From: Salegentibacter sp. R32
Lineage (GTDB): Bacteria; Bacteroidota; Bacteroidia; Flavobacteriales; Flavobacteriaceae
Direction: 5' to 3'
Length of the DNA stretch: 64,000 nucleotides
Assembly: GCF_008692195.1 (NCBI RefSeq)
Contig: NZ_RXOM01000018.1
Location: forward strand, 248,001 to 312,000
Positions 34,044 through 41,896 of the stretch are shown here, one piece after another. Position 1 is the first letter of the stretch. Every line of letters starts with the position of its first letter. Below the pieces are notes generated by a model. That model searched no databases. It was not told the DNA's origin and saw nothing but the letters and a program-made list of their open reading frames with translations. The translations under genes and the position numbers were made by a program.

Positions 34044-34440
34044 TGGAGTCGGGGAGATTCGAACTCCCGTCCAAACAAGCAATTCAGTTGCTTTCTACGC
34101 GCTTAGTTTTCACTTCAATTGTCGGGAAAAATCTGGCAGAAAACCTCCCAATTTTTCCGTAACCTTTAAAGTTTCAATAGCCCTTAAAGGTGTCGGGCTA
34201 CCTAGATTTATTTTATCGGTGCCTCTTGGTGGAACGCCATAAATCAAGGCTTTCCAGAGACATCTTAGCCCTATGTCTTACATAGGTTAAGGTAATCTTA
34301 CTGTAGTTCAGATTACGCAGCTAAGGCGTAATTATTTTCGCCGTTTAAAAAAGTGTGAAATATGAGATTTACGAGCTATATCCCAGCGCTCGGCGTGCTT
34401 ACAACTCAATTAGACTCGCTGTCAAAACCAAGTCGACCCC
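34044..34440 (-). ncRNA. ssrA: Transfer-messenger RNA
   Basis: On the minus strand the RNA begins GGGGTCGACTTGGTTTTGAC and ends GGTTCGAATCTCCCCGACTCC-like tRNA T-arm and acceptor sequence (complement of 34044-34075). The 5' GGGGUCG pairs with the 3' CGACUCC to close the alanyl acceptor stem, including one G-U pair. CCA is not encoded. The tag frame at 34313-34342 reads GENNYALAA followed by TAA, the flavobacterial tag. tmRNA with SmpB rescues stalled ribosomes and marks the products for degradation. Length is about 397 nt, normal for a one-piece tmRNA. Confidence 0.96.
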
Positions 34441-34443
34441 AGA

Positions 34444-34463
34444 ACTCCTGCGCAGGCAGGAGT
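34444..34463. repeat. 20-bp palindrome abutting the tmRNA 5' end
   Basis: ACTCCTGCGCAGGCAGGAGT has perfect 8-bp arms and lies only 3 bp from the mature 5' end of tmRNA, so it would be part of the precursor. It belongs to a CCTGC/GCAGG family with relatives at 51026-51044 and 56747-56762. Confidence 0.7.
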
Positions 34464-34522
34464 CTATGTTATTGTATAATCTCTTCGCTAATGCATTAGC
34501 ATTTCAACTTCAAGACCGTCCA

Positions 34523-34627
34523 TTCAAGTGAAAATCTATAAAGATCTTTGTATCGAGCATAGGCTTGAAATTAAAATTCTGTTCTCGATACAATTTTGCT
34601 TTGTTTCACTGCACAAAATCACTTGAA
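34523..34627. other. Nested inverted repeats in the tmRNA upstream region
   Basis: Outer arms TTCAAGTGA (34523-34531) and TCACTTGAA (34619-34627) enclose inner arms GTATCGAG (34550-34557) and CTCGATAC (34584-34591). The 34441-34972 stretch has no gene; it holds this structure, a hairpin CGCTTGCTT/AAGCAAGCG at 34694-34715 and a composite repeat. Identity unknown: it could be a structured RNA or a small mobile-element relic. Confidence 0.5.
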
Positions 34628-34718
34628 CTGACGAATTTTAATTCCTAATATATTACTAATTTAATAGCAAAAACTATTGTCTTTTAGGCGTTTCGCTTGC
34701 TTTATCAAGCAAGCGGCT

Positions 34719-34826
34719 GGCTATGCGCTATATCTTTTTATTTTGTCATTTCGAGCGGAGTCGAGAAACAAAATAAAAAAGATAAATTTATCCTGAGCAT
34801 AGCCGAAGGGCTGCTATCCCTAACGC
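34719..34826. repeat. Composite repeat, copy 2
   Basis: Read on the minus strand it has the same ordered blocks as the trpB-trpA spacer element: GCG..AGGGATAGCAGC, a T-rich tract, core TCTCGACTCCGCTCGAAATG, AAAAAGATATAGCG, ATAGCC. It also contains an extra block with GGCTATGCTCAGGA. Confidence 0.7.
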
Positions 34827-34972
34827 AAAAATAATATGTAAAAGAACCACTTACTTTTAGCGTAAGGCTGGCAAAGATACAATAAAATCATATATTTACC
34901 CAACAACAATAAAAGTGCAAAGCCTGTGCCAAGGTAATCGTGTCAGGTTTACTTCAATATAAATTAAAATTT

Positions 34973-36178
34973 ATGAAAATAGGAATTATTAGAGAGCGAA
35001 AAACACCACCCGATAGAAGGGTTGTTTTTTCACCTGATAAACTAAAAGAACTTCAACAACAATTTCCGCAGACCCAATTAAAGGTAGAAAGCTCCTCCAT
35101 TCGGATTTTCCCGGATACCGCCTATCAAGAACAAGGGATAGAAGTTGCGGAAGACTTATCTGATTGTGAGGTACTTTTAGGCGTAAAAGAAGTTCCTATT
35201 TCAGCTTTAATTCCCAATAAAAAATATTTTTTCTTTTCGCATACCATTAAAAAGCAACCCTATAATCGGGAACTGCTACAAGCCATTTTAGAAAAGAATA
35301 TTGAGCTTTTCGATCACGAAACCATTACCGATAATAAAGGAAACCGCCTTATTGGTTTTGGGCGTTATGCCGGAATCGTAGGTGCTTACAACGGTTTTCG
35401 GGCTTTTGGGATTCGGGAAAATTCATTTCAGCTTGAAAAAGTAGAAAACCTACCCGATTATAAAGCCGTCAAGAAAGAACTGCAAAAAGTGCAATTGCCC
35501 AATTTAAAAATTGTGCTTACCGGAAGTGGCAAAGTAGCCAATGGCGCCAGGGAGATTCTTGAACATCTCAATTTAAAAGAAGTCAACGTTCAAGATTATT
35601 TGGTGAATAATTTTGAAGAGCCGGTGTTCTGCCAAATCGACGTGTTGGATTACAACAAACGAAAAGATGGCAAAAATTTAGACCGTTACGATTTTTATAA
35701 TAATCCCGATGAATACGAATCAGATTTTATGCGATTTGCAAAGGTGAGTGATGTGTTTATCGCCGGACATTTTTATGGGGATGGCGCTCCATTTTTATTT
35801 ACACGGGAAGACGCGAAACACACCGATTTTAAAATCAATTTGGTAGCCGATGTAAGTTGTGATATCAATGGTCCGGTGGCCAGCACATTAAGACCTTCTA
35901 CCATTGCCGAACCGTTTTATGGTTACCATCCACAAACAGAACAAGAAACGAAATTTGATCACCCGGAAGCCATTACCGTGATGGCGGTCGATAATTTACC
36001 TTGTGAATTGCCCAAAGATGCCAGCGAAGGTTTTGGGGAAATGTTTTTAGAAAATGTAATTCCGGCTTTTTTTAATGAAGACGTCGATGGAATTTTAGAA
36101 CGTGCCCGAATGACTTTTCAAGGAAAGTTAACGCCGCGATTCGCTTATTTACAAGATTTTGTAGATGGAAAAGAATAG
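34973..36178 (+). CDS. Saccharopine/alanine dehydrogenase-like NAD(P) oxidoreductase
   Basis: The 401-residue protein starts MKIGIIRERKTPPDRRVVFSP, the alanine dehydrogenase/transhydrogenase N-domain start, and contains a Rossmann region LKIVLTGSGKVANGAREIL. Bacteroidota proteins of this kind are annotated as saccharopine dehydrogenase (lysine forming) or generic NAD(P)-dependent oxidoreductase; substrate is not determined. The open frame extends to 34940, but the Met at 34973 matches the family. It ends 4 bp before the EEP hydrolase gene, so the two are probably co-transcribed. Confidence 0.82.
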   Translation: MKIGIIRERKTPPDRRVVFSPDKLKELQQQFPQTQLKVESSSIRIFPDTAYQEQGIEVAEDLSDCEVLLGVKEVPISALIPNKKYFFFSHTIKKQPYNRELLQAILEKNIELFDHETITDNKGNRLIGFGRYAGIVGAYNGFRAFGIRENSFQLEKVENLPDYKAVKKELQKVQLPNLKIVLTGSGKVANGAREILEHLNLKEVNVQDYLVNNFEEPVFCQIDVLDYNKRKDGKNLDRYDFYNNPDEYESDFMRFAKVSDVFIAGHFYGDGAPFLFTREDAKHTDFKINLVADVSCDINGPVASTLRPSTIAEPFYGYHPQTEQETKFDHPEAITVMAVDNLPCELPKDASEGFGEMFLENVIPAFFNEDVDGILERARMTFQGKLTPRFAYLQDFVDGKE

Positions 36179-36182
36179 TAAG

Positions 36183-37016
36183 ATGAAAAAACAGGTATTT
36201 ATAGCAGTTCTCCTTATGATTTCGACCTTAAGTATTTCAGCACAAGAATTTACGGCAATGACGTATAACATCAAATATGCCAATGAAAATGATGGTGAAA
36301 ACAGTTGGTCGAGGCGCAAAGATTTTTTTGCCAATCAACTGAAGTTTTATCATCCGCAAATTTTTGGCGTACAAGAAGCGGTAAAATCACAAATAGATTT
36401 TATTGAAGAGAATTTACCTGATTATCAATACGTAGGCGTAGGAAGGGAAGGGAAGGATAAAGGAGAGTTTAGTGCCATTTTTTACGATACCACAAAATTT
36501 AAAGTCGTAGAGAGCAATACGTTTTGGCTTTCAGAAACCCCTCATCAAATCTCTAAAGGTTGGGATGCCAATTATCACCGTATTTGTACTTATGCTTTGA
36601 TGCAAGAGAAAAAAAGTGGAGAAAAATTCTATTTTTTCAATACCCATTTTGACCATCGAGGAGATGAAGCCAGAACCAATAGTGCTCGATTAATCATTCA
36701 GAAAATAAAAGACATCAATGCTGAACATTATCCGGTACTGTTAACAGGCGATTTTAACTTAGAACCGGAAACAGAACCCATTCAATTTATAAAATCTTAT
36801 TTGAACGATGCAAAGGATGCTTCCGCGGAAATAAAATTAGGTCCGTCAGGAACATTTAATGGTTACGATTTCTCAACACCGGTTACCCGAAGAATTGATT
36901 ATGTATTTCATTCCGAAGAAGTTAAAATTAAAACCTATGCAGTATTAAGCGATAATGAAGAAGGAAGGTATGCTTCTGATCACTTACCGGTTTTTGTAAA
37001 GATAAAATTGAATTAA
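36183..37016 (+). CDS. Secreted endonuclease/exonuclease/phosphatase family protein
   Basis: A signal peptide (MKKQVFIAVLLMISTLSISA) precedes an EEP-fold hydrolase of about 255 residues with FTAMTYNIKYANENDGENSW, the catalytic Glu in FGVQEAVKSQ, GDFNLEPET (Asp/Asn) and SDHLPVFVKI (Asp/His). The exported location suggests a phosphodiesterase, sphingomyelinase-like or nuclease function outside the cytoplasm; substrate unknown. I chose the ATG at 36183, which gives a clean signal peptide, over 36165. Confidence 0.9.
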   Translation: MKKQVFIAVLLMISTLSISAQEFTAMTYNIKYANENDGENSWSRRKDFFANQLKFYHPQIFGVQEAVKSQIDFIEENLPDYQYVGVGREGKDKGEFSAIFYDTTKFKVVESNTFWLSETPHQISKGWDANYHRICTYALMQEKKSGEKFYFFNTHFDHRGDEARTNSARLIIQKIKDINAEHYPVLLTGDFNLEPETEPIQFIKSYLNDAKDASAEIKLGPSGTFNGYDFSTPVTRRIDYVFHSEEVKIKTYAVLSDNEEGRYASDHLPVFVKIKLN

Positions 37017-37023
37017 TCGTTTT

Positions 37024-37731
37024 CTATTTCGTTTTTTCATACGTATTCAAACATTCATCTAGCGATTTTCCTTGATAGTGAATGCAATCGCAAAAATCAA
37101 AATTGGTGTTTTGGAGTTGATTATTGTTGAATTGTTTTGAACAATCTTTATAGCTGTTTCTGGGCATAAGTTCAAAAAGCTTATTGCTGCTCACAAGTGT
37201 TCCTACGGCTATTAAAAATACTGCTATAAAAAATTTAAAAGGAAATTTTTTACTGTATTTATCCAGCCGAAAAGGAGTATAGTTGAGTTGCTCGGATTTT
37301 AACGGTAAAATAAATTTCAATCGATCATAATTGTAGAGCAAAATATACAAATTAGCAAAAACCATAAGGGTTGAGGTAAATAACGAACCTTCAAAACGTA
37401 CCGCCCAAGACAATATCCAAATATTGACAATGATAGGAAAATAGAGCAAAGCTCCTAAAATAACAGTCCGAGGGATGATGAGAAAAATTCCGGCGAGTAT
37501 TTGAGCTATCCCAATAAACGGGTAATAGAATCCGGTATGGTGCAGAGCTTCTAGATAAGCGCCCATCGGATGCTTTACTGCAAGTCCACTTGCAAAACGC
37601 TCTCCAATAATTTTTACGTAACCCGCAGCGATAAAGCCTAATGCAAGTGAAAATCGGCAGAATATGTAAAATAATTTATGCCAAAGGTTATGGCGGACGT
37701 CTTTATAAAATTGTTTGATTTTTGATTTCAT
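37024..37731 (-). CDS. DoxX family membrane protein
   Basis: The 235-residue protein has four to five membrane helices (about 15-36, 60-80, 83-105, 110-130 and 155-175) and the DoxX-like SLALGFIAAGYVKIIGERF and PFIGIAQILAGIFLIIPRT. The C-terminal extracytoplasmic tail has several Cys (KDCSKQF, FCDCIHY, ECLN). Function unknown; relatives act in membrane redox or thiosulfate metabolism. It follows creD on the same strand with a 65-bp gap. Confidence 0.82.
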   Translation of the reverse strand: MKSKIKQFYKDVRHNLWHKLFYIFCRFSLALGFIAAGYVKIIGERFASGLAVKHPMGAYLEALHHTGFYYPFIGIAQILAGIFLIIPRTVILGALLYFPIIVNIWILSWAVRFEGSLFTSTLMVFANLYILLYNYDRLKFILPLKSEQLNYTPFRLDKYSKKFPFKFFIAVFLIAVGTLVSSNKLFELMPRNSYKDCSKQFNNNQLQNTNFDFCDCIHYQGKSLDECLNTYEKTK

Positions 37732-37796
37732 GTTTGAATAATGATGAAAAAGAATCGGTACTGTCATAAAATACCGATTCTTTTAATGATTTAAAA

Positions 37797-39140
37797 TTAA
37801 GAGTTCCATTCTATTTTTCGAGAAGCAAACATGATGATTGCTAGGATGATAAATAGTCCAATGCTTCCTATCAATAGAGCGTAATTTTCAAGCTGAATAA
37901 TTACGTAAATAAAACTATATACTGCCGCTAAAGAAAAACTAATGAGTAACGGGAATTTGATGTTTTTAAAAATAAACCGGGAGTAAATACCTATCAATAC
38001 CAAGACTGAACTTCCGGCGATGAGGTAAGCTTTAAAATACGTGGAATGTTCAGAAATGGAAATTAATAAACTGTAAAACATCACCAACGCCAAGCCAATC
38101 ATTAAGTATTGAAAAGGATGAATATAAATTTTACTCACCAACTGAATCAAAAAGAAAACAATCAAGGTTAAGCTAATCACCATAAAACCGTATTTGGCCG
38201 TCCGTTCATTTTTCTGGTAATCATCCACAGGAATAATCAAATTGGTACCAAAAGCAAACTGAGTGAGGTCGGGTAAATTTCCTTTAAAAGATTGTTCAAA
38301 CTGTCGATTAATTTGTAAGATTTTCCATTCTGCTTTAAATCCGTTTTCGGTGATTTCCCGAGAGCCGTCTTCCGGTAGAAAATTTCCATCAAAACTGGGT
38401 GATGCCCAATTAGAAGTCATCTTCGCATGGGTAGTTTTTCCTATTGGTATAAATTTTAAACTTTCACTTCCGTTAATATCAATGCTTAAGTGAAACGGGA
38501 TTTTTTCATCTTTTACTTCTGCAAATTTCGAAATCGCTTCCGATTGTAAGGTTTTTAAATTCTCTTGATTATAGATCGGCATCAATTGCGTAGAAAGGGA
38601 GCCTAATTTAATTTCCAACTGACTTTTAATTCCTTTCAGATTCGAGGTTTTTACTAAGATAGTGGCTTTTTCCCAAAGCACATTTTCTGTCGGGATTTCA
38701 AATTCTTCCGTAGAAATTTTCGGGAAAAATCCTTCAAAGTTCATCTGAGAATGATAAACGACTGATTTATAAATACTGCGTTCCAAAGGTTTGGTTTCTA
38801 CTTTTGCATCAATATTTAATTCATTTGGGAAGTAGTACAAATAGGAGAGATGCTCTTCCTGTTTGGTGACCATTTCTTCCTGCTTTTTATCGTATTCTTT
38901 TATTTCAGTATAAAAATGATAGGGTATTTTTAAAATAGGACCGGAGACCAAAACTTCGTTACCCCATTTTTGATTGATTTCTGAAATTACTTGCGATTGC
39001 CGGTTGGAGCGTTCATAAATAATATTTTTAACAAAACTAAGCGGGATGAGTAATACCAATGCTAAAATACCAACGATAAGCAGTTTAGCAGTAATGGAGT
39101 TTCTTAACCAATTTCCAAATTTTCCTTTTTGATTTTCCAT
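37797..39140 (-). CDS. creD: Cell envelope integrity protein CreD
   Basis: The 447-residue inner membrane protein has one N-terminal helix, a large periplasmic domain (about 40-310) and a C-terminal block of five or six helices, with the conserved SLSFVKNIIYERSNRQSQVISEI-like region at 30-55 and FLIQLVSKIYIHPFQYLMIG. CreD confers resistance to colicin E2 and affects envelope stress in other bacteria. Its start overlaps the Coq4-like gene by 37 bp. The unit is preceded by the ACTTTGAA palindrome. Confidence 0.92.
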   Translation of the reverse strand: MENQKGKFGNWLRNSITAKLLIVGILALVLLIPLSFVKNIIYERSNRQSQVISEINQKWGNEVLVSGPILKIPYHFYTEIKEYDKKQEEMVTKQEEHLSYLYYFPNELNIDAKVETKPLERSIYKSVVYHSQMNFEGFFPKISTEEFEIPTENVLWEKATILVKTSNLKGIKSQLEIKLGSLSTQLMPIYNQENLKTLQSEAISKFAEVKDEKIPFHLSIDINGSESLKFIPIGKTTHAKMTSNWASPSFDGNFLPEDGSREITENGFKAEWKILQINRQFEQSFKGNLPDLTQFAFGTNLIIPVDDYQKNERTAKYGFMVISLTLIVFFLIQLVSKIYIHPFQYLMIGLALVMFYSLLISISEHSTYFKAYLIAGSSVLVLIGIYSRFIFKNIKFPLLISFSLAAVYSFIYVIIQLENYALLIGSIGLFIILAIIMFASRKIEWNS

Positions 39141-39646
39141 AATGATTGATTTATATGAATATTGAATTGAAGTTGATTGGTAATAGTGGCTTTGTTAAAA
39201 ACCATTGATTGAAATACTTTGTAATCTAGATGCAAAACCTGCTCATAATCAAAATTATGAAATGGATGAGCCTGCTTTCCGATTTGATACGACTGTAGGT
39301 AGAATGAAAAGTATTCTGGTAAGAGGAGTGTTCCCAACAAAATCGCTCCGTACATATATGGACTTTTTTTACCATTGCCCATACATAAATATTGCAGGCC
39401 GATTTCCTCTTCTACGCGGGTTCCGTAATTGGTGAGTGTATGGTAAGCATCGTGACGCTCTACTTTTGGAATAAGCTGAAAGTTATTTTTCTTTAGAAAT
39501 TCACCTAAATGAAAACCAAAGGTTTCTGTAGGGAATTGGAGTAGATCTTCTGTAGTGACGTCCCAAGGAACGTGATTTCTCTTGAAAGATTTGGTGTAAA
39601 GGCTTTTGGAGATTTCAAAAAGAAAGACAACAAGTTTTTTTCTCAT
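39104..39646 (-). CDS. Coq4-like protein
   Basis: The 180-residue protein contains HDAYH followed by exactly eleven residues and then Glu (HDxxH-x11-E), the metal-binding signature of COQ4, within ERHDAYHTLTNYGTRVEEE. The downstream GLQYLCMGNGKKSPY also fits. COQ4 acts in ubiquinone biosynthesis, but Bacteroidota use menaquinone, so the role here must differ or be unknown. It overlaps creD, the next gene, by 37 bp and is preceded by the ACTTTGAA palindrome. Confidence 0.72.
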   Translation of the reverse strand: MRKKLVVFLFEISKSLYTKSFKRNHVPWDVTTEDLLQFPTETFGFHLGEFLKKNNFQLIPKVERHDAYHTLTNYGTRVEEEIGLQYLCMGNGKKSPYMYGAILLGTLLLPEYFSFYLQSYQIGKQAHPFHNFDYEQVLHLDYKVFQSMVFNKATITNQLQFNIHINQSLWKIKKENLEIG

Positions 39647-39664
39647 AATAATTAGTTTTAAAGA

Positions 39665-39681
39665 ACTTTGAAATTCAAAGT
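39665..39681. promoter_or_regulatory. 17-bp palindromic operator, site 1
   Basis: ACTTTGAAATTCAAAGT has perfect 8-bp arms and lies 18 bp upstream of the Coq4-like/creD unit. The same sequence occurs at 40838 and a variant at 41793. Confidence 0.75.
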
Positions 39682-39701
39682 ATATAAGTAAAAAAATAGA
39701 A

Positions 39702-40469
39702 TTAGTTAGGGTAGCGGTCTAAGGCTTTAATTTCGGTTTTGTAAGTATTTGGTAAGATAAGTTCTTTAAAAAAAGCATCGGCTTTCACCATTTGGCTTAG
39801 TTTATAAATGGGGATGACTAGTTTTAGTACTGAATGTTTCCTGAAATTCAACAGCTTTTTAATAGTTGCTGGAGCCAGTAAAGTTTGGGCTTCCAATACC
39901 AATTGATAACGGAACAAGCCTAAATGTTTTTTGTATTGAATAAATAAATCTTCCGTATAATTACTGTAGGCAAAATTTTCTTGAAGCTGAAGTGCTCGCT
40001 GTTCTTCCCACCCTTCAAAGCTGTTTGGCAATCCTGGGATTTTCATTAATTTTCCTACCCGGTTAAAAACTTCAAAAGCTTCCTTTTTTTCTTCAGAAGT
40101 CAGCTTCCGTTCTAGTTTTTCATAAGCCCGAATCGAATAATCAATCAGCATAAACAAGACATCCCGATACGCCCAATCCGGTATTTTAAAACCGCGTTTT
40201 TTTTCCACTTTTCCGTGAATATGATTCATTTGTTGAATGGCTTGAACTGCTGCTTCCTCTTCAGCAAAAACAATCACCTTAGCATAATTCACCGTAGAAA
40301 ATAATCTGCCTAAAGGATCGGCTGGTAATTTTCCGGTAAAGTACAACCAATCTACTGCTTTATTCAGGGCAAATTCGGCAGCTGCTCCGGCAAAAATAAA
40401 TAGCACCGTATCTGCTTTTCCCCAAATTTCCCGAACGATAGAATCTTTATTTACAAAATAGGTTTTCAT
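39702..40469 (-). CDS. MpaB/DUF2236-like oxygenase
   Basis: The 255-residue protein matches the oxygenase MpaB (DUF2236) group: an entry region GAAAEFALNKAVDW, then RLFSTVNYAKVIVFA, IQQMNHIHGKV and WAYRDVLFMLIDYSI, in the order typical of this family. Known members bind haem b and are latex-clearing-type oxygenases, but most are uncharacterised. It is 32 bp behind a small membrane protein gene that carries the ACTTTGAA operator. Confidence 0.82.
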   Translation of the reverse strand: MKTYFVNKDSIVREIWGKADTVLFIFAGAAAEFALNKAVDWLYFTGKLPADPLGRLFSTVNYAKVIVFAEEEAAVQAIQQMNHIHGKVEKKRGFKIPDWAYRDVLFMLIDYSIRAYEKLERKLTSEEKKEAFEVFNRVGKLMKIPGLPNSFEGWEEQRALQLQENFAYSNYTEDLFIQYKKHLGLFRYQLVLEAQTLLAPATIKKLLNFRKHSVLKLVIPIYKLSQMVKADAFFKELILPNTYKTEIKALDRYPN

Positions 40470-40501
40470 AGGAAGTTTTATTTTTACTTTTACTTACAAA
40501 A

Positions 40502-40822
40502 TTAATCCCAAAGACCTACTTGAGCTAAGCCAAATACTAAACTCAGCCAAAAACCGATAAGAAATATCAGTACACAAAATGCATTGATTAGGAATTTGTA
40601 GGAAGATTGTTGGAGTAGGTTTTCACTCACTAAATGAAAGAAAATTCCACCACAAGCACCACCAATCGAAACGCTAAGTATAGGAATGTAAATCCACGAT
40701 TCAACTTCACCAATAATGAGAAGTAAAATGGAGAGTAAGAGGAGGGCGATTCCAGTTCCTTGCAAAGCTCTTTTGGCTATTTGTGGCCAGCTTAAATTGA
40801 TAAAAAAGTGTTGTAATGTCAT
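40502..40822 (-). CDS. Small membrane protein (106 aa)
   Basis: Three hydrophobic segments (about 22-38, 44-66 and 80-102) make this a three-helix membrane protein. The family is not recognised. It is the first gene of a unit with the MpaB-like gene, and the palindromic operator lies 15 bp upstream of its start. Confidence 0.7.
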   Translation of the reverse strand: MTLQHFFINLSWPQIAKRALQGTGIALLLLSILLLIIGEVESWIYIPILSVSIGGACGGIFFHLVSENLLQQSSYKFLINAFCVLIFLIGFWLSLVFGLAQVGLWD

Positions 40823-40837
40823 AGATATTGCTATTTA

Positions 40838-40854
40838 ACTTTGAAATTCAAAGT
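40838..40854. promoter_or_regulatory. 17-bp palindromic operator, site 2
   Basis: ACTTTGAAATTCAAAGT, identical to site 1, is 15 bp upstream of the 106-aa membrane protein gene. Confidence 0.75.
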
Positions 40855-40876
40855 GGATTAATAAAAAAATATAGAT

Positions 40877-41176
40877 TTACTTCATTTGTTTTTTAATAAT
40901 GTTTTCTAAGGCTTCAATGTGCTTTTTAAATTCTGCTCTTCCCAATTTAGTAGCAATATATTGCGTATTGGGTTTACGCTCGATAAACGATTTTTCTACG
41001 ATAATGTATTCTGCTTTTTCCAGTGCTTTAATGTGACTGGCAAGATTACCGTCGGTTACTTCTAATAGTTCTTTTAAACGTTTAAAATTCACTTTTTCAT
41101 TCACCATTAAAATCGACATGATTCCCAAACGAATTCGGTGATCAAAAAGTTTATTTATATTGTCTATAATACTCAA
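40877..41176 (-). CDS. Winged-helix transcriptional regulator
   Basis: The 99-residue protein is a single winged helix (HTH_27-like): RIRLGIMSILMVNEKVNFKR, KELLEVTDGNLASHIKALEKAEYI as the recognition region, and a wing with ERKPNTQYIATKLGRAEF. Such regulators accompany creD in Bacteroidota. It is 1 bp behind the membrane protein gene at 41178 and is the natural candidate for binding the three ACTTTGAA palindromes. Confidence 0.9.
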   Translation of the reverse strand: MSIIDNINKLFDHRIRLGIMSILMVNEKVNFKRLKELLEVTDGNLASHIKALEKAEYIIVEKSFIERKPNTQYIATKLGRAEFKKHIEALENIIKKQMK

Positions 41177-41177
41177 C

Positions 41178-41783
41178 TTACTGTCTTTTTTCTTCTCGGT
41201 ACATTAAAATTCCGTAGATAATATGCAGAACTCCAAAACCCATGGTCCAAAAATATAAACCATAACCGGGAAATGCAGCACAAATCAGTCCTAAAATTAT
41301 TTCAGAATAACCTAAATATTTTACGTTACCAATGGTAAATTTGGAAGCATTTACTAAAGCCAATCCATAAAAAATGAGCATTAAAGCAGCACTTAAACCA
41401 TAGTGTTGTTGGTAAGCTTGTATTAAAATATAAATTCCTCCTGTGACTAAAGGAATAAGAAAATTGAGTAATAGTCGTTGAGTGGTCGCATCCCAAATCT
41501 TTTCTCCGTTATTCTTAGCTTTTTTCATCGTTAGGATGATTGCGGTAACAATACTAAAGGCCGCAATGAGAAGCAAATCTAAAATGATATATTCAATTTT
41601 TAACGGACTTGTTGTTGAATAATCTAATTGCTTTGGGAGAAAATAAATGTAGGCAATTGCTGCTCCGATGAGCGCGTAACATCCGGCTAGAATCCCGGAG
41701 AGTCCACTTAAAGAAATAAACCTTGAAGATTTATTCATTAAGTCTTTGATTTCTGAAATGTCTTTAAAATAATCTTTTTGCAT
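41178..41783 (-). CDS. Six-helix membrane protein
   Basis: The 201-residue protein begins MQKDYFKDISEIKDLMNKSS and has about six hydrophobic helices. This start region followed by SLSGLSGILAGCYALIGA is typical of Bacteroidota membrane proteins paired with a small winged-helix regulator; function unknown. I chose the ATG at 41783 over 41834, since the upstream extension would run through the operator. Confidence 0.78.
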   Translation of the reverse strand: MQKDYFKDISEIKDLMNKSSRFISLSGLSGILAGCYALIGAAIAYIYFLPKQLDYSTTSPLKIEYIILDLLLIAAFSIVTAIILTMKKAKNNGEKIWDATTQRLLLNFLIPLVTGGIYILIQAYQQHYGLSAALMLIFYGLALVNASKFTIGNVKYLGYSEIILGLICAAFPGYGLYFWTMGFGVLHIIYGILMYREEKRQ

Positions 41784-41792
41784 ATTTAAAGT

Positions 41793-41809
41793 ACTTTGAA
41801 AAACAAAGT
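41793..41809. promoter_or_regulatory. 17-bp palindromic operator, site 3 (variant)
   Basis: ACTTTGAAAAACAAAGT keeps the outer six bases of each arm of sites 1 and 2 and is 9 bp upstream of the membrane protein-regulator unit, consistent with autoregulation. Confidence 0.7.
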
Positions 41810-41848
41810 AAAATGAAAAAATTGATTTATGCAAGTGGAAAACAAAAA

Positions 41849-41876
41849 AAGCCTCTCAAATTTTGAGAGGCTTTGG
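41849..41876 (-). terminator. Intrinsic terminator
   Basis: GCCTCTCAAA (41851-41860) and TTTGAGAGGC form a 10-bp stem followed by T residues on the minus strand, directly downstream of the universal stress protein gene. Confidence 0.85.
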
Positions 41877-41896
41877 AATAGAAAAATCTTGTATTT

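Noticed and set aside
34445-34520. Possible tmRNA promoter
   Set aside because: No TTTG-N19-TAnnTTTG arrangement could be found in this stretch; only AT-rich sequence and palindromes are seen.
34940-34972. N-terminal extension of the saccharopine/alanine dehydrogenase-like protein
   Set aside because: The eleven extra residues (MSGLLQYKLKF) do not match the family start; the ATG at 34973 does.
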